From positions 657,751-721,750 of the forward strand of contig MNCI01010828.1 of the NCBI GenBank assembly GCA_015680685.1: a stretch of 64,000 bases of DNA. Reading direction: 5' to 3'. The notes beneath the pieces are model-generated. The model did not search any database and was not told where the DNA came from. It saw only the letters and a list, made by a program, of their open reading frames with translations. Positions 36,011-48,845 of this stretch are shown in pieces; the first letter of the stretch is position 1, and each line of letters opens with the position of its first letter. Source of the stretch: Gnetum montanum. Its lineage: Eukaryota > Streptophyta > Gnetopsida > Gnetales > Gnetaceae. Both the position numbers and the translations under genes were made by a program.

Positions 36011-36220
36011 CATAATCTTGGTTGAGCCTGTTCCTGATCAACTCTTGGAACTAAATCTAACATTTTTGCCACTTCTGCTTGTCTTTTTCGTTGTCTAAAA
36101 TGTTCTTGTCTTTCACGCCCTTGTGCACATTTTCATTCTATAGTAATAATCTCTATAGGATTTATAAGTAATTCATCTTCGACCATCAAATCATCATTAT
36201 TTGAATACATTTGATCAAAT

Positions 36221-36427
36221 CCACAACCATGACCATGTCCACGACCACGACCATGACCACGACCACGACCATATCTTATATGTGAAATAACTTCTTGATG
36301 CAATTGAGGCTGATGAACATTTTCATCAATAGGAATGACTGCTATGTGATTTTTTTATTCATCTATGTGTTCTCGTCCTTGTCCTTGTCCACATCCACGA
36401 CCTCTTCCTCGTCCTTGTCTGTGATCC
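36221..36427 (-). other. Two Gly-Arg-rich coding blocks of the Helitron protein
   Basis: The minus strand encodes alternating GRGRGHGRGRG at 36275-36223 and GRGRGRGCGQGQGR at 36425-36371. Such RG repeats often bind nucleic acids. They lie upstream of the Helitron N-terminal domain, probably in the same original protein. Function in this element is inferred. Confidence 0.5.
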
Positions 36428-36721
36428 CTTCCATTCTGTGAAATATTATTATACAAAGTGACCTAATATATTTAGCTTTATTAAATCAGACATTAAATGA
36501 ATTTCATCTAAAACAAAAATAAAATTTCTTCTACAAACCTCACTTTCTTCCACCTGTTGTTGCTACATTTATGCTCGATGTGTTCTTTGCTGTAAGCAAT
36601 CTTGTTCCATTCTTTGCAACTCCAAAGGATTCCCCCCTTACCGAGCTTCTCTTCTTCGATATCTGAGACGTTGTTCTCTCGCTCAGTTTAACTCAAGCTC
36701 TCTATCACCTGGCATGATTTG

Positions 36722-36729
36722 TATTTATA
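36722..36729 (-). promoter_or_regulatory. TATA box candidate for the Helitron gene
   Basis: The minus strand reads CCTATAAATAC about 300 bp upstream of the first RG block. The nearest ATG (36715) is too close to be the first codon used and soon meets a stop. Confidence 0.4.
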
Positions 36730-36799
36730 GGAATGAGAATGATGCAACCTTTCTAAACGTATTTTTGTTTTGCAACAGATGTAAGCTTTCATAACAGGT

Positions 36800-36928
36800 C
36801 AGCGTTATGGACAAAGTTGGTGTTACCGAAATATGACTGGTAATGGCCTCTTGGGAAAGTCAATGTTAGTCAGCATTATGGACAAAGTTGGCGTTACCGA
36901 AATATGACTGGTAATGGCCTCTCAGCCA
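36800..36928. repeat. 71-bp tandem repeat at the Helitron right end, about 1.8 copies
   Basis: Units start at 36800 and 36871 and share TTATGGACAAAGTTGG, GTTACCGAAATATGACTGG and TAATGGCCTC. The second ends TCTCAGCCAA at the insertion border. Confidence 0.88.
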
Positions 36929-36930
36929 AA

Positions 36931-37820
36931 TTATTTTATTGATTTAGTGTTAGATTATAATGAGATGTATGTAAGCTCTGTCCAATAGATCATATGGGAC
37001 TTTTGAAAAAATAAAGTACAAGGGTTCAAATTTCAAGTAGTTAATCCATATTAGAGGGCATTTTACCAGTAAAAAAATGGAAAATTTTATATTTCTTTTA
37101 AATAAAATGAAGTTGTTTTTCAAAAATCACTTATAAACCTATCAATCTAATAAGCTTTAAAATGTATAACTGAATTCAACATGACATACTAGTTTGTTGA
37201 CTAGCATGGCAATTTTGATCTTTGTAAAAATACTATTTTTCCTAAGAACATTTTGTAGTGGAATCTAAATTTGCATTTAAATTGACAAAGTAATAAATAG
37301 CCTAAAAGTGCATATGATGTTTACAATTGAAACAAAAATGGGTAATGAATGCATGTATTGTACAAAATTATTTCTCGTAAGCAAAAGTGAGGATACTACT
37401 TGGTTTTGGTATGTATATTTATTCAACCCTATGCTAAGTGGAATTCCAATTGTTCAACTCATATAGTGAGGAGTTGTGATTATTTATAATGATTACTCAT
37501 TACAATTAGTCTATTAACATTTTCATTTGTTCTTACTAAAATATTATGCATATGTTTTTTTTTTAAAAAAATTTGAGATAAGAAACTTGGGTTATGTTGA
37601 TGTGTGAATTTTGGATGCATGAACACATTGGAAAAACTCATTTAATGAGACTATTGCCTAGGGGACCTTTTGTATGGGAAAAAAACCTAGGAATAGTCTT
37701 AGCTGGAGAGGTTATCTGATGTTTCAAAACAGTAAATCAAACTGAAAATCGGGAATATTTAAATTGAATAACTATCTTGAATTTTAAGACTTCATGTAGT
37801 TGGTAAATTTTAAATTTTTT
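36931..37820. other. End of the phosphatase-flank paralogue, then AT-rich spacer
   Basis: The first 70 bases continue the match to 2262-2335. After about 37003 nothing is recognised: AT-rich, no open frame with known motifs. Confidence 0.6.
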
Positions 37821-38093
37821 CCTAGTGTCCTACTACTGTCCTTGGTCTATTGTGGCCATGGTGCCCACTACTAGGTAGGAAAACCTCAACCTCCACTAGA
37901 ACATGTTGTTTCATTATCGTAGATGATGCTGTAAATGACACTGCTTGTAGCTGCTGGGAGAGGGAGAGAGGGAGATTTGTCCCATCATCAACCACTACTA
38001 TTCATAGTTGCCACATGTTGTTCACGTGCCTGCCATGCACCATCTAGAAGAGGGAGAGAGAGATCAAGCCTACTATAAAAACATGTTGCCTCT

Positions 38094-38158
38094 TTGCCAC
38101 TGCTACTATAGTTGCTGCTGAGTGCTATATGCATGTACACCACTAGCAATGTTGCCTC

Positions 38159-38203
<45 letters not shown>

Positions 38204-38480
38204 TCTCTGCCACCTGCCTACCACAGTAGCCTACAACACCACACACACTAGTTTGGATGTACTTGCCACTATAGTTCACACCTTTGATACACACCACTGT
38301 CTACCGTAGTTGTTGCTACTAAGTGCTATCTATATGTACACCATCAGTAACATTGCTGTTGTGAAGAGAGAAAGAGACCTACTGTCTACCACTCACTTGC
38401 CATAATAGCCTATAATTCCATGCACACTAGTTTGGATGCATCTACCACTGTAGTTCGTTCCTCTGATGCACACCTTCATT
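38094..38480 (+). repeat. Diverged tandem repeat, about 200-bp unit, two copies
   Basis: The units at 38100 and 38300 share GTTGCTGCT..GTGCTATMTATRTGTACACCA, CTGCCACC/CTACCACT, CACACTAGTTTGGATG and ACTRTAGTTC in order. The first contains the (GA)n microsatellite. Related CCAC/GTAGTTG text spreads over 37850-39190. Confidence 0.75.
38161..38197. repeat. (GA)n microsatellite
   Basis: About 18 GA units. Frames with SLSLSL or ERERER across it are artefacts. Confidence 0.97.
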
Positions 38481-38939
38481 TGCCGCATGTGTAGCTCCTG
38501 GGGTAGGGAGAGAGTGATCCCACATCATTGACTGCTACCATCTATGACATCTCTTGTCACGCATGCCATTTGTCTCCATCCACATGCATTATCTGTCGCA
38601 TTCGCACCTACCATAGTTACTACCCGCAATGTGTGTGTAGCTCTGATGCTAACCATTGTGTGCTCTACATGTTCATTGTTAGCTGATGACTCGTTGTGCA
38701 TAGCGTGATCATCTTCGGTGGTTGCCTACTAGAGAGAGGAAGAAATCTACCTCAGAGAGAGGTTTCCTACCTGTCTCCACGTTCTCACCTACTGTTGTCT
38801 ATAGTTCCCTACTTGATCTAGCTAGAGAGGCCTTGGTGTCCACTAGTATTATCGGTGTTCACACACACCACTACTGCTCATGGAAGCTGTTGACCACACC
38901 TCCCATTGTGCTACTGCTAGCCAAAGGGATTGAGATTTA

Positions 38940-40287
38940 GCTCTCCCTTTTTTCCTCCTCATGCCGGCCTATTGTTTTTAGCCGATGTAGCCTTTTGCTC
39001 TGAATGCCTACATTCAGTTGTGGCTGTTATGGCCACCACGGTCCATTAGTTATGTAATGCAACATTTGCTACATTTGCCACCTTCACCACATTGCCCATG
39101 AAACACTAGCTATGTAATTGCTGCTACCATGTCCACCACTAACACAAAACATCTGCCACCTCTATGGCCATTACATCCACCTTTCCCACCTACCCATGTC
39201 AACATGGCGTTATGAGTTTAATGCTTATTTTGTGCTCATAGATATTTACATTTTTTAGCATATACTTTTTAAAATAAGGTTATATGGCAAAGTTTATTCA
39301 AAGCCCATAAATCTCTGAATTTTGCTTTTTTAGGCTTAACTATTTTTTAAACACACCCAGTTTATTTATTTATTTTTTTGAGTAACTAAATTTATCTACT
39401 TTGGTTGAAGTAGTTATAACTTATAAAAGAGCTTAATCCTGATACCTATAATAGGTAGATGAGCAACAAGGACAAATGTGAGGTCACCTGGAGCAATGTA
39501 GATAGAAAACCTCTGATACCTGAAGGGGGAACTAGTTGTGGATTGACGTCATGATGGAGATAAGTCAATCCATAGGCTAATTCTCTAAGAATTTTAAGCT
39601 TGGTGCCTAAGTTTAGAGGAACCAGTAACCCATTATGTCCACACTCTGCAATGAAGAAGAGAATGAAAGGAACTATTACTCATGGAAGGCATCAAACCAC
39701 AACAGCATGATAATTTTGGCAATGTTCATATATCTTAATTATTTTAGGATTAGAGAATGTTCCTAAATTGTTTTAAGAGAATGCCTTAGACTAATATGGA
39801 TTTTCTTTGCATGACAATGACAAACCCTAATGATTTAACTAATAAGTCATGGCCCTGTCCGTAGCATGGGTGATGTTGGCATCAATAGGTTGGTAGTCCA
39901 AACCCTACCCACATAGCACGTTAGATGCACCTTCTAAAAAGAGTATCTTATCACAAAACAACTATACACTTATCTAATTTTTAAAGTTGAATATAAATTT
40001 TATGGATTTCTAAATCTATAACTTAGCATTCTCTATTAGCATCAAACCTGTGAATTGAGATTTCCATGTGAAGGCTCTTATTACTAAAGTAAGACCTTTC
40101 TAAGAATTTTGTTATAATTATAATATAACTATATTTCATTTAAGTGTTCATGTTGGGTAATTTTTTTCAATGACAAAATAACATGTTGATAGCCATATGA
40201 TGCATGGATATTAATAAGACCATTCATGAGAATAATCTTGATATGATTAATTAATTTTTAAACTTTTCAATGAAATTTGGATCATAT
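38940..40287. other. Spacer without a recognised gene
   Basis: CCACC/GTGG-rich text at first, then AT-rich DNA. I see no conserved coding motif. Confidence 0.55.
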
Positions 40288-41131
40288 TGATGAGGGGCTA
40301 GGTATCTCTACACCCAACCATACAAATCACTAAGGCATTATGCGTGATTCAGTCGAATTCTATGGAATTGTAGTTATCTAGTATACTAGCTCTTCTAGGA
40401 AGTGAAGTGGGCATTGTGAATGTTCATTGTCTTTCCAAATACACTTGTAAGGCTCAAGGGTATGATTTAAGTGTAATTGAGATATATGATTTTTCTTATT
40501 TTTATGTTTTATAGATTTGATCACCTACAACAAGAATGAAGAGTAGAGTAATTTAAAATCAAATGCATTATTGCCTATCTAGCCTAACACAAGTAACCAT
40601 CCCACTTTCCCAAACACATCTTGAACACAAATAGCACTGGTAGGCTACCAAATGTTAAGCGCTGCTAGGTTACCAAGTACTATATGTATGCTTGAAGTGG
40701 TCGTGCTCATGTTCATTAACAACTAGAAATAAATTGCTTACTTCAAATGCATTAAAGTAAAGAGCAAGAAAGTAAAATGCATTAAAGAAAATATTAATCT
40801 ATTCTTAGTGCTGCAAGGATTGTCAAATGAGTTTTTTTTATTTCCATCACACTATTGCACTTAGGTACATTAGTGTTCAAACAAAGAACTGTACATACTT
40901 AGACTCTTACGGGCACTTAGAAAATATTCTAACTTTGAGGAAAATAAATGGAAATAGCTTTGCTACTTTGACTAAAAACTAACTTGAACACTATGCAAAA
41001 ACTAGAGCCTAGGCACCATATTTATAGACCAAGATATATACCCCGACATCAAATACTCAACGTTGAATCTAGATCATAACCTTGATGTTGTGTACTTGAC
41101 GTCATGGCCATTGGAAAATGGTAATTCATCA
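40288..41131 (-). repeat. Element 2 3' LTR (left)
   Basis: Starts TGATGAG and ends TTCATCA, giving the 6-bp inverted termini TGATGA/TCATCA. The minus-strand TATA (GTCTATAAATATGG) is near 41020-41030. Upstream of it are GACATCAA, CAACGTTG and TTGATGTTG elements with dyad symmetry. Confidence 0.88.
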
Positions 41132-43020
41132 TACCCCCATGACTGAATGAAAACTCATTCTTGAGTAAAGAAGAGGAGGAACAAGTTCTGTACAACATAA
41201 TATATTAGGTAGGTATGGGATTATTAATTGACATATAGACTGATTCAAATGGAAAAATAGACTCTGATTGCCCAAGTGTACGAAATTACAATTTTTACAA
41301 CATTGGGTGTTCATGATAAGAGAAGTGAACACCTTGGATAACATTAACATCCAACACCTCTTAGTAGAAAAAGAATGCGAGAGAGAAGAGATCCAAGAAT
41401 TACAAACAATCCTCATTTTTTGGTACTATTGCATCATCCTTGGTGAAGATAGTCCCACTTCCAATCCATGCTTCCCACTACAAGCATAATAGAATCATGG
41501 ATTAGTATGCTATGTGTAACACATAGCTGTTAAATGCATTGTCTTGTTGATGGTTACACTTGGCTAGGTTGTGATTGTGGTTGATTGGTTCCTTGAGTAG
41601 TGTTAGTAGGAAGGTTAAAATATTTGAAGAGGGTATAAGAATTTACAACGATAAAAAGAAAAATTCACTAAAAACTATTATGAATATGTGCATAAATGGA
41701 TGTCATTGATGGGGTAAACAAAAAAAATTTGATTGTAAAAGTGTCTAAGGGTAAAGAACTTAACTAACCCAAAGATATGCAAGTGGGTCCTTCCCAATGT
41801 AGGCACAGGCCTTTTATGCCCTTGCATAACTTCAAACCAAAGAGTCCATGGGCTCTGTGGATGATTAATGGTTACAGAAGTTAAGTACAAAAAACTTTTT
41901 AAAAAAACTAAGAATTCTGACACACATCAAACTAGGACATTGAACCAGAACATGAAATCGGCAGTGAGGTGAGATACGAAAAGAATCGATGGATGAGCAA
42001 GAGTGTGGAATGGAATTCCTAATTATGGTCACATGAAGCCCCTTGTGGATTTGTGGTTAAATGACTTGATAGGATCCATCCTTAGTCCAAACCAAAACCA
42101 ACCACATTTAGTGACTTCACATTGACATTCTAAGACCAATCCATCCCCTGAGACACAAGAGTGCTTCCATAGAACAATCACCATTCCTTATTATAGAAGA
42201 AGTAGGAAGTGAGGAAGGGCCATAGTTAGAGGGGACTAGTCCCATAACCAATGCTTGTAGCCCGTTTATTCTGTCTAAGGAATGTGCTTTGAATTTCTAT
42301 TATTGTTTTTTTTTGAAATGGGAACCACACCATGCAAAGACATGTATTTATTTTATCCAATGGATGTGGTTTGATCTCTCAACATTTTTTTTACTAATGA
42401 GAACCACACCATGGAAGGACTTATTCAACTTCCTTTTATTGATTGGCATGGAATGGTAAGAAATCCATGAAAACACACATGCACTCAAGTAAACAGAAAG
42501 GTACAAAGAATACCAAATCCCCTTGAAGTCACACCCTATTCAAACCTTTGAATCCTTCCCAATTTTGAAAACCACCAAAGTCACAAATTTATTAAATTTT
42601 TATTAATAAACAAGGGACTACACATTTCCAAAACAAGGAAAACCATAGAGTTTGTGGATGGGTGGATGCTGTGGATTCATTTCCTGTTGCATGAGAACAA
42701 ACCATGTCCTAATTATCCATAACAAAATTCAAAGCCAAAAACCAGACACCAATAATCAAATAAAAAAAATAGTACATACCACCATTAAGTAATGCATTAC
42801 TAGTGTACCTAGCACTTATTAACAAAAATTTAGAAAATTGCACCAAATAAAATAAAAGAAAATATAAAAAAAGTGTAAAATATTCAAGAAATAGCAAACG
42901 TATTAATGATGGTGTAAAACAAAAATTAGAAAAGATTAATAACATAAAAAAAATATGTAAAATAAAGAATGTGTAAAATAAAAATTTGTAAAACAAAAAG
43001 TTAAAAAACTGAGGAGCTAC
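41132..43020 (-). other. Polypurine tract and non-coding 3' region of element 2
   Basis: The tract is at 41132-41142. The rest has no gene and aligns in parts with 4036-4260 and 7140-9300 of element 1. The join near 41480 is where ORF3 would be. Confidence 0.65.
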
Positions 43021-43028
43021 TTATATGG

Positions 43029-44260
43029 TTAGCATGGGTGGCCATCTCTCCCACAACTAAGTTGAAAGGAGAAGATTCGAAATATGGAGTGTGGTTGTCC
43101 ATCCAATGAGGTGTTTGTTTTATGAGTTGACATATGCTCATGGAAAGGTTTGATTTGTTGAAAGTAGACTAGTTGTTTTCTATTTGGGTTCTTAGGCTTG
43201 TAGATCATCATGACCCCAAAAGAGAAAGTCTCATAAATGATGTAAGGTCCTTCCCATAATGTTTAAAACTTAGTTCATTGAGGTACATGTGTGGGGTTCT
43301 GGTAGAGAACCTTATCTCCTAGTTGAAATTTAACTTTTCTAACCCCCCCCTCATGATACTTTTTGTTATAGGCCTTGTGCAACTCGTTAGATGATAGGGC
43401 TACTAATTAGTTTTCATCTAGTAGGTTGAGATTCATCAATCGTTCTTTTTGGGCTAGACTTAAGTCAAGTTCAAGGTCACAAGTAGTTGAAAGTGTACAG
43501 AGCTCAAATTGAATAGGAAGTGTTGGTAATTCTTATACACAAGCTTATAGGGAGAGTAGCCTATAGGAAGTTTCCATGTTGAGTGGTAGGCCCAAAGGGC
43601 ATTGTTGCATTTTGTGCTCTAGTCTTTCCTATACTTGTTAACAGTTCTTGTTAGTATCCTTATAATTTCCCTATTAGTAAGCTGAGCTTGACCATTAGCT
43701 TGGGGATTATAAGGTGTTGTGAGTTTATGTTCAACCCTTAAGCATTGCATGAGCTTCTAAAAAGTAGTTCCTGTAAAGTGAGTTCCATTATCAGAAATTA
43801 ATGCACATGGCATACCAAACCTATTTACAACATTTTTTTTGCACAAACTGAGTAGTAGTAGAAGATGTATAGTCAATGATGATTGCTGCTTCTACCCATT
43901 TTGTACAATAGTTAACAACAACTATGATGTATGCCTTTCTATTTGACATGGGCATGATGGGACCCATGAAATCAATGCCCCAGATGTCGAAGGGTTCTAG
44001 TGGTTGAATCCATTTTTGAGGTCTCTCCATTCAAGTAATCATTCCACCATCTCATTAGCATTGTTCACAAGAGTAGACGTAATGATGAGCATCCATGAAG
44101 AATGTTGGCCAATTGTACCTTGCCATCAGGATTTTAATGGTCATGTGTCTCCTAGGGTAGTGTCCTCCATAAGGACCTTCATGAGCATCTTGGTGAATGC
44201 ACAGTTGATCGACATTAGCAACACACCAATGAACCATGCCATTGGGATACACCTTGTAAA
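43029..44260 (-). pseudogene. Integrase of element 2, broken
   Basis: The N-terminal zinc region (44252-44055) is open and keeps the His-His-Cys-Cys pattern: HQDAHEG..HYPRRHM..YNWPTFF..CEQC. The core frame 44030-43821 has WGIDFMGP with the first catalytic Asp and YCTKWVEAA, then shifts frame near 43835 within a T-rich run. Later core motifs are out of frame. The C-terminal block lies at 43211-43029. Confidence 0.78.
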
Positions 44261-44439
44261 GGTGTTTGTTGATCTCTATGAAGTGTTTTACCTAGTGAAG
44301 AAATTTCTATTTCTTTTAGTGGTCCAACCCTTAGGGCATCTCTTGAGTGAGAAGATAGGTGAGAATGCCATCATATCATTTTGGCTCATTGGGAATTTAT
44401 TTAGTTATAGCCACAACAAAGAGGAGTTCATCAGGAAAC

Positions 44440-44920
44440 ATGTTAAATAATGGATTTTCTTCCTCTTTGTCATCCCATCGCAACTAAGACAAGTGACCAA
44501 TGACCACATTCTCAATGTCCTTTTGATCTACCATCATAAGATCGAATTCTTGTAAGATCACAAGCCACTGTATGACATAGGGGCTCACCGTTGGCTTATT
44601 CATTAGAAAATGGATGGCACAGTGGTCCATGTGCATGAACACCTTATATTCAAGCACATAATGCCTAAAATTTTCTAGAGCAAACACCAATGGCATAAAC
44701 TCTTTTTCTATGGTGGTGTAGTTTAATTGTGCACCCACAATGCTTTAGCTAGTGTAGTGGATGCAGTATGGATGTTTCTTGTCATATAACTATATTAGCA
44801 CCAATCCTTAGGCATAATTCAATGCATCAGTCTTGATATGAAATGGTTTGGACTAGTTAAGTGTGTGCAGAATTGGAGTTTTGACAAATTTCTCCTTCAG
44901 TAATTGGAATGCTTTTTTAC
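44440..44920 (-). pseudogene. RNase H of element 2, degraded
   Basis: Frame 44738-44484 is open with LNYTTIEKEFMPLVFALENFRHYVLEYKVFMHMDH (read here as successive conserved blocks) and IHFLMNKPTVSPYVIQ. It is the direct counterpart of 11010-10620. Confidence 0.7.
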
Positions 44921-44999
44921 ATTCCTTGGTCTAGAGAAAGGAAGCATCTTTCTTTGTTAGCTTCACCAATAGTTTTATGATCTTACAGAAATTCTCTAT

Positions 45000-45760
45000 A
45001 AATCACTAGTAGTAGCTAGCATGTCCAAGGAATGACCAAACATCTTTAACTATTTCTAGTTGATGAGTTATTCCTTGGATGACCCTTATTTTCTTAGGAT
45101 CTACCTCAAATCCTTGCTTGCAATATTCTATGCCGCAATACAATACCTTCCTAGACCATTAAGTGGATTCTCTACCAATTGAGCTGCAAGTTGGTTTCAA
45201 CACATTGTTTTAGCACTTGCTCAAGGTAGTCCAGGGATTGCTCAAACATAGCTCCATAAGTGGAGAATTCATCCATGAAGACTTTCACACCACTATCGAT
45301 CTGTTGTTGAAAAATGCTCAAGACCAAGTGCTAAAATGTGGTAGAAGCATTGCATGGACCAAACAACATCTTGTAATATGCAAAAGTCCCCTAGGGACTC
45401 GTGAATGTTGTCTTTGCCTAGTCTTCTAGTGCAATTTGAATTTGGTTATAGCCACAATAACCATCTAGGAAACTGTAGTAGTAATGCCTAGATATTGTGT
45501 CAAGTACTTGGTCAACAAATGGAAATGAAAAATGATCTTTGAATGTTTCCATATTCTGCAACTAAAAGTCAATGCCAACCTACCACTTGTGATCTTTCTT
45601 TGGCACAATTATAGGTGGACTAATCTACTCACTATCGGCAATGGGATAGATGAACCCTGCCTTGAGGAGTTGTTTGATTTCCTCTTTGATGATCTACTTC
45701 AGCTTGGGGTTTAATTGCCTTTGTGGCTATCTTTTTGGCTTCATGGCTAGGTTAATGTAG
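45000..45760 (-). pseudogene. Reverse transcriptase of element 2, inactive
   Basis: Minus-strand blocks correspond one to one with element 1: an FIYPIADSE-like opening near 45650, an FLDGYCGYNQIQI-like block near 45470, and the active site KVFMDEFSTYG near 45275. The second YXDD Asp is Glu, as in element 1. Stops are frequent. Confidence 0.75.
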
Positions 45761-45861
45761 ATGCAATGCTAGCATATCCTAGGATGAATCCCTTTGTGTT
45801 TAGGGTATGATCAAGCAAAAGCTACTGACCATTTTTCAACTACCTTTAACAACATTTGTTT

Positions 45862-46610
45862 CTACTTTGGAGTAGGATTGGCATTGATTATAACCGGCTT
45901 CTCATTTTTCAAAAACACATATTCCATTTTGGCTGGTGGTTTTTTCAATTTGAGGGGCCTTTGTTTAAAATTTTCAAGAATTTCCAACTCTCCATAGTAG
46001 GTGTCATTATCTGTATCATCAAAGAGTTGGTGATGAACTTGCTCAAGTTCATCCATGCCTGTGACATATGCACATGATAGGCTCTCAGTTGGTTTCATGC
46101 AAAGTCTGCCGCTTTCAAAATTAGTGACTAGCCACTGGGTGCCCTCCTATTTTGTGGTTGTTTCATACAGAAACCTTTGAATTTTTTCTTCTAGCACACA
46201 TTTCTTGCATGCAGAGATAGATGCTTGCTTTACATTGTAGAGTTTCTACACACAATTGCACCTTGTATCACTGTACATGATGCATTGAACTCTCTTCTTC
46301 TCAATATTTCCAAATGCATTTTCTTTAGATATCTCCAGGTAAAGATCTTTGATGCCCATTTTGGTATTGACAGTGCTTAGCCATGCCCTTCCCATTATGA
46401 TTGAGAAATCTCCTTTGTAGTTCTCCACTTTGATTATTAGGAAATTGGTAGGATAAGATCACCCATAGGTAGTGATCATGATGTCCTCTACTCCCTCTTT
46501 CAAAGATTGATCTTCGTTCATGTGGAGAATATGTTTGATAATAATCTAAAGAGTGGTAGTGAGGTTGGAAATTAGAAATGTGACTGCAAGAGTCACGTGG
46601 AGACATGGGT
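45862..46610 (-). pseudogene. Protease and linker of element 2, degraded
   Basis: Frame 46428-46246 contains IIMGRAWLSTVNTKMGIKDL, the second protease half. Frame 46098-45862 encodes the acidic linker with DELEQVHHQLFDDTDNDTY and ELEILENFKQRPLKL, matching element 1. The catalytic Asp triplet is not recognisable. Confidence 0.65.
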
Positions 46611-48706
46611 TACTGAACGTAGTAACCATATGGATCAGGCTACCGGTAAGGGTATTGTTGCCTTGGTGGTGTGAGCACCCATGATTGTGGTTGCTACCAC
46701 TATTGATACTATTCATATAGTTGCAGTGGAGCTCCACTTGGATAATATGGTTGTTGTTGGTGGAACTACCTAAGATTACCTTGAGGATATGGTAACCTTT
46801 TGGATGTTTGCCTTTTTGTAAGTCATAGATGTAAGGCATACACCACAAACTCCTATAGATGTGACACAATGGGGCAACATCCCTTAGGATGTTTAGACTA
46901 ATAGACATCACATTCATGATCATCATTTGATTCACTATCTGCAACCTCTTCTATTGCAACAATCTTATCCTTACCTTTATGATCATCATCTGATTCACTA
47001 CCTTGTTCTTTGGACTCATTAGCAATTTTGAGGATAGCTTGGAATCTGTTGTCCATGGAGTCACATAACTGATCAAACTTGGCTATAAGTTTAGATTGGA
47101 ATATTTGAAATGGCAAGGTTTTCTTATTCACCCCCTCATCAAATATGGACTCGTCCTCATTGTTGCAAAATTGAACCTTCCTCTTGTGAATGGAAGGATT
47201 GTGGTTGTACTCTTCTGCACTTTCTCTTTTTCTTAGTTCACCCTCCTCTTTAACTACTTACTTGATTAATTATTATATTTGATAGACACTTAGTTTTGAT
47301 AGTTTCCCCTAGGCATAGACACCGAGGGTTCTCCTCATTTTGGATCGAAGCTCATCTATGATGTGGTCAAGTTGATCTAGTTGAGAATAACCATGGCCCA
47401 GACATTTGTGCATTAAAGTGTAGTATCGGCCAATGGCAACATCCAAGGATTCGTGTGTTTCTTGTTTCTATCCTTGAATTTTCTTCCTTAAATTGGACAC
47501 TCTAGAGTACATTTGATAGTTATCATTAAACAATTCCATCATGGTACTCCATCATCTGATAGATTCTGGCTCTAAGGACCAGTACTAGTTTTCTACTTCT
47601 TTGATGAGTGTCTTGGGTAACAACTTCAATTTCTACCACTCATTCTCTATATTCTACAAGGCACATGCATCTTGGAAAGCCTGAATATGGTTTTGTGAAT
47701 CAAAGTTATATCCCCCTTCAAATCGAGGAATGTTGTTCATGTCTAACCATTTGATCCAACTATACTTCACATGACTTGTTGGAATTCTTACTACCTCTAT
47801 GATATTAAGCATACTTTGGGTAGCAAGTAGAGGCTCATCAAGGCCTTGATCATGAGGCCTACGATGCCCTCTACTACCCCTTCATTCATGCCAATGTGCC
47901 TCTCTTGAACATCTACACCTTTGATCTTGTCTTTCTCGATGGTTCCCTTGATCATTTTGGTCTTGTTGGTCATTTCATTCATTTTGATCACCTCCATCAT
48001 GATCTTTCCTTCTTGGATCACAGTCAGAGCTTAAAGAAGAAGAGGATGATGAAGGGGAAGAGGAAGGAGAACCAACATCATCATGGCACCTGCTACCACT
48101 TCTTTGGTGATCATGACCATGATCACGATATTGCTTCTTATCTACATCCTTACCTTGACTTCCCCATTTGGATCCTTCTTTGTCATTGGATCCCTTATTA
48201 CCAAAACCAAGATTGTGAATTGTGGATTGCAAGTTCTAGTTTTGACCTCCATCATTGAAGTCAAAGAGAGGAGTTTCATTGAATGGAAAATCCTCAAAGA
48301 AGCGTATCCCACTAGCTTGTTGGTACAATAGGAATGGAGAATAGTTAAGTCCTTTTCCCTTCAAAAATTCATAGCACTATTCTAGCTACAGGTCTCATAG
48401 ATGTTGTGCTTTGGTGGGATGATAATCCCTAGCATCAGTATCTTTCACAATATATTCCCCATGATGGTCTTGAAGATCACATTGTGTAAGCATTTTGTAG
48501 AGCATTGCAGGAATAGCTTAATTAGGCAGTAGCACAATGTTACCTTACATGTCACACCACCATAGCTATTCATCCTAGTGTAGGATGAAGGTAAAGTTTG
48601 GTACATACTCATCAGGATGAGTATATACAATTCGATATTGTTAAGGCACTGGTTGATAAGCTTTATTAGACTTGGGTGGAGAATCACTCCTGTGAGAAGA
48701 AGACAT
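46611..48706 (-). pseudogene. gag of element 2, degraded
   Basis: The start is ATG 48706 (MSSSHRSDSPPKSNK), 160 bp from the 5' LTR. YTHPDEYVPNFTFIL follows, as in element 1. A Ser/Asp/His-rich basic-acidic region (48232-47975) and a KGKDKIVAIEEVADSESNDD region (47131-46898) come later, and then Tyr/Pro/Gln-rich text. Many TAG and TAA stops. No clear zinc knuckle. Confidence 0.65.
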
Positions 48707-48845
48707 TCTTGGTTAGCGAAATAAAAATCACAGTGTGCTTCTAAATATTGTTGTAGTAATCTTGACATGTGATATGACTCTAAGGTTCATTACAATGAGT
48801 TAAATACTTTCACTGAATCCTAGATAGTGCACGAAACAACTAAAA

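Larger units (their letters stand above)
32322..36930 (-). mobile_element. Helitron relic, minus strand
   Basis: The region interrupts sequence that is continuous in the paralogue at 1632-2335, so it is an insertion. On the minus strand it encodes a Helitron-like N-terminal domain (36000-34700) and a PIF1-family helicase (34105-32417). No target duplication of ordinary length is seen, as expected for Helitrons. The right border is near 36927-36930. The left border is hidden by the foldback at 31804-32321. A TC start and a CTRR end with hairpin could not be placed with certainty. Confidence 0.7.

Noticed and set aside
38106-38309. Open frames with SLSLSL or ERERER repeats
   Set aside because: They are translations of the (GA)n microsatellite.
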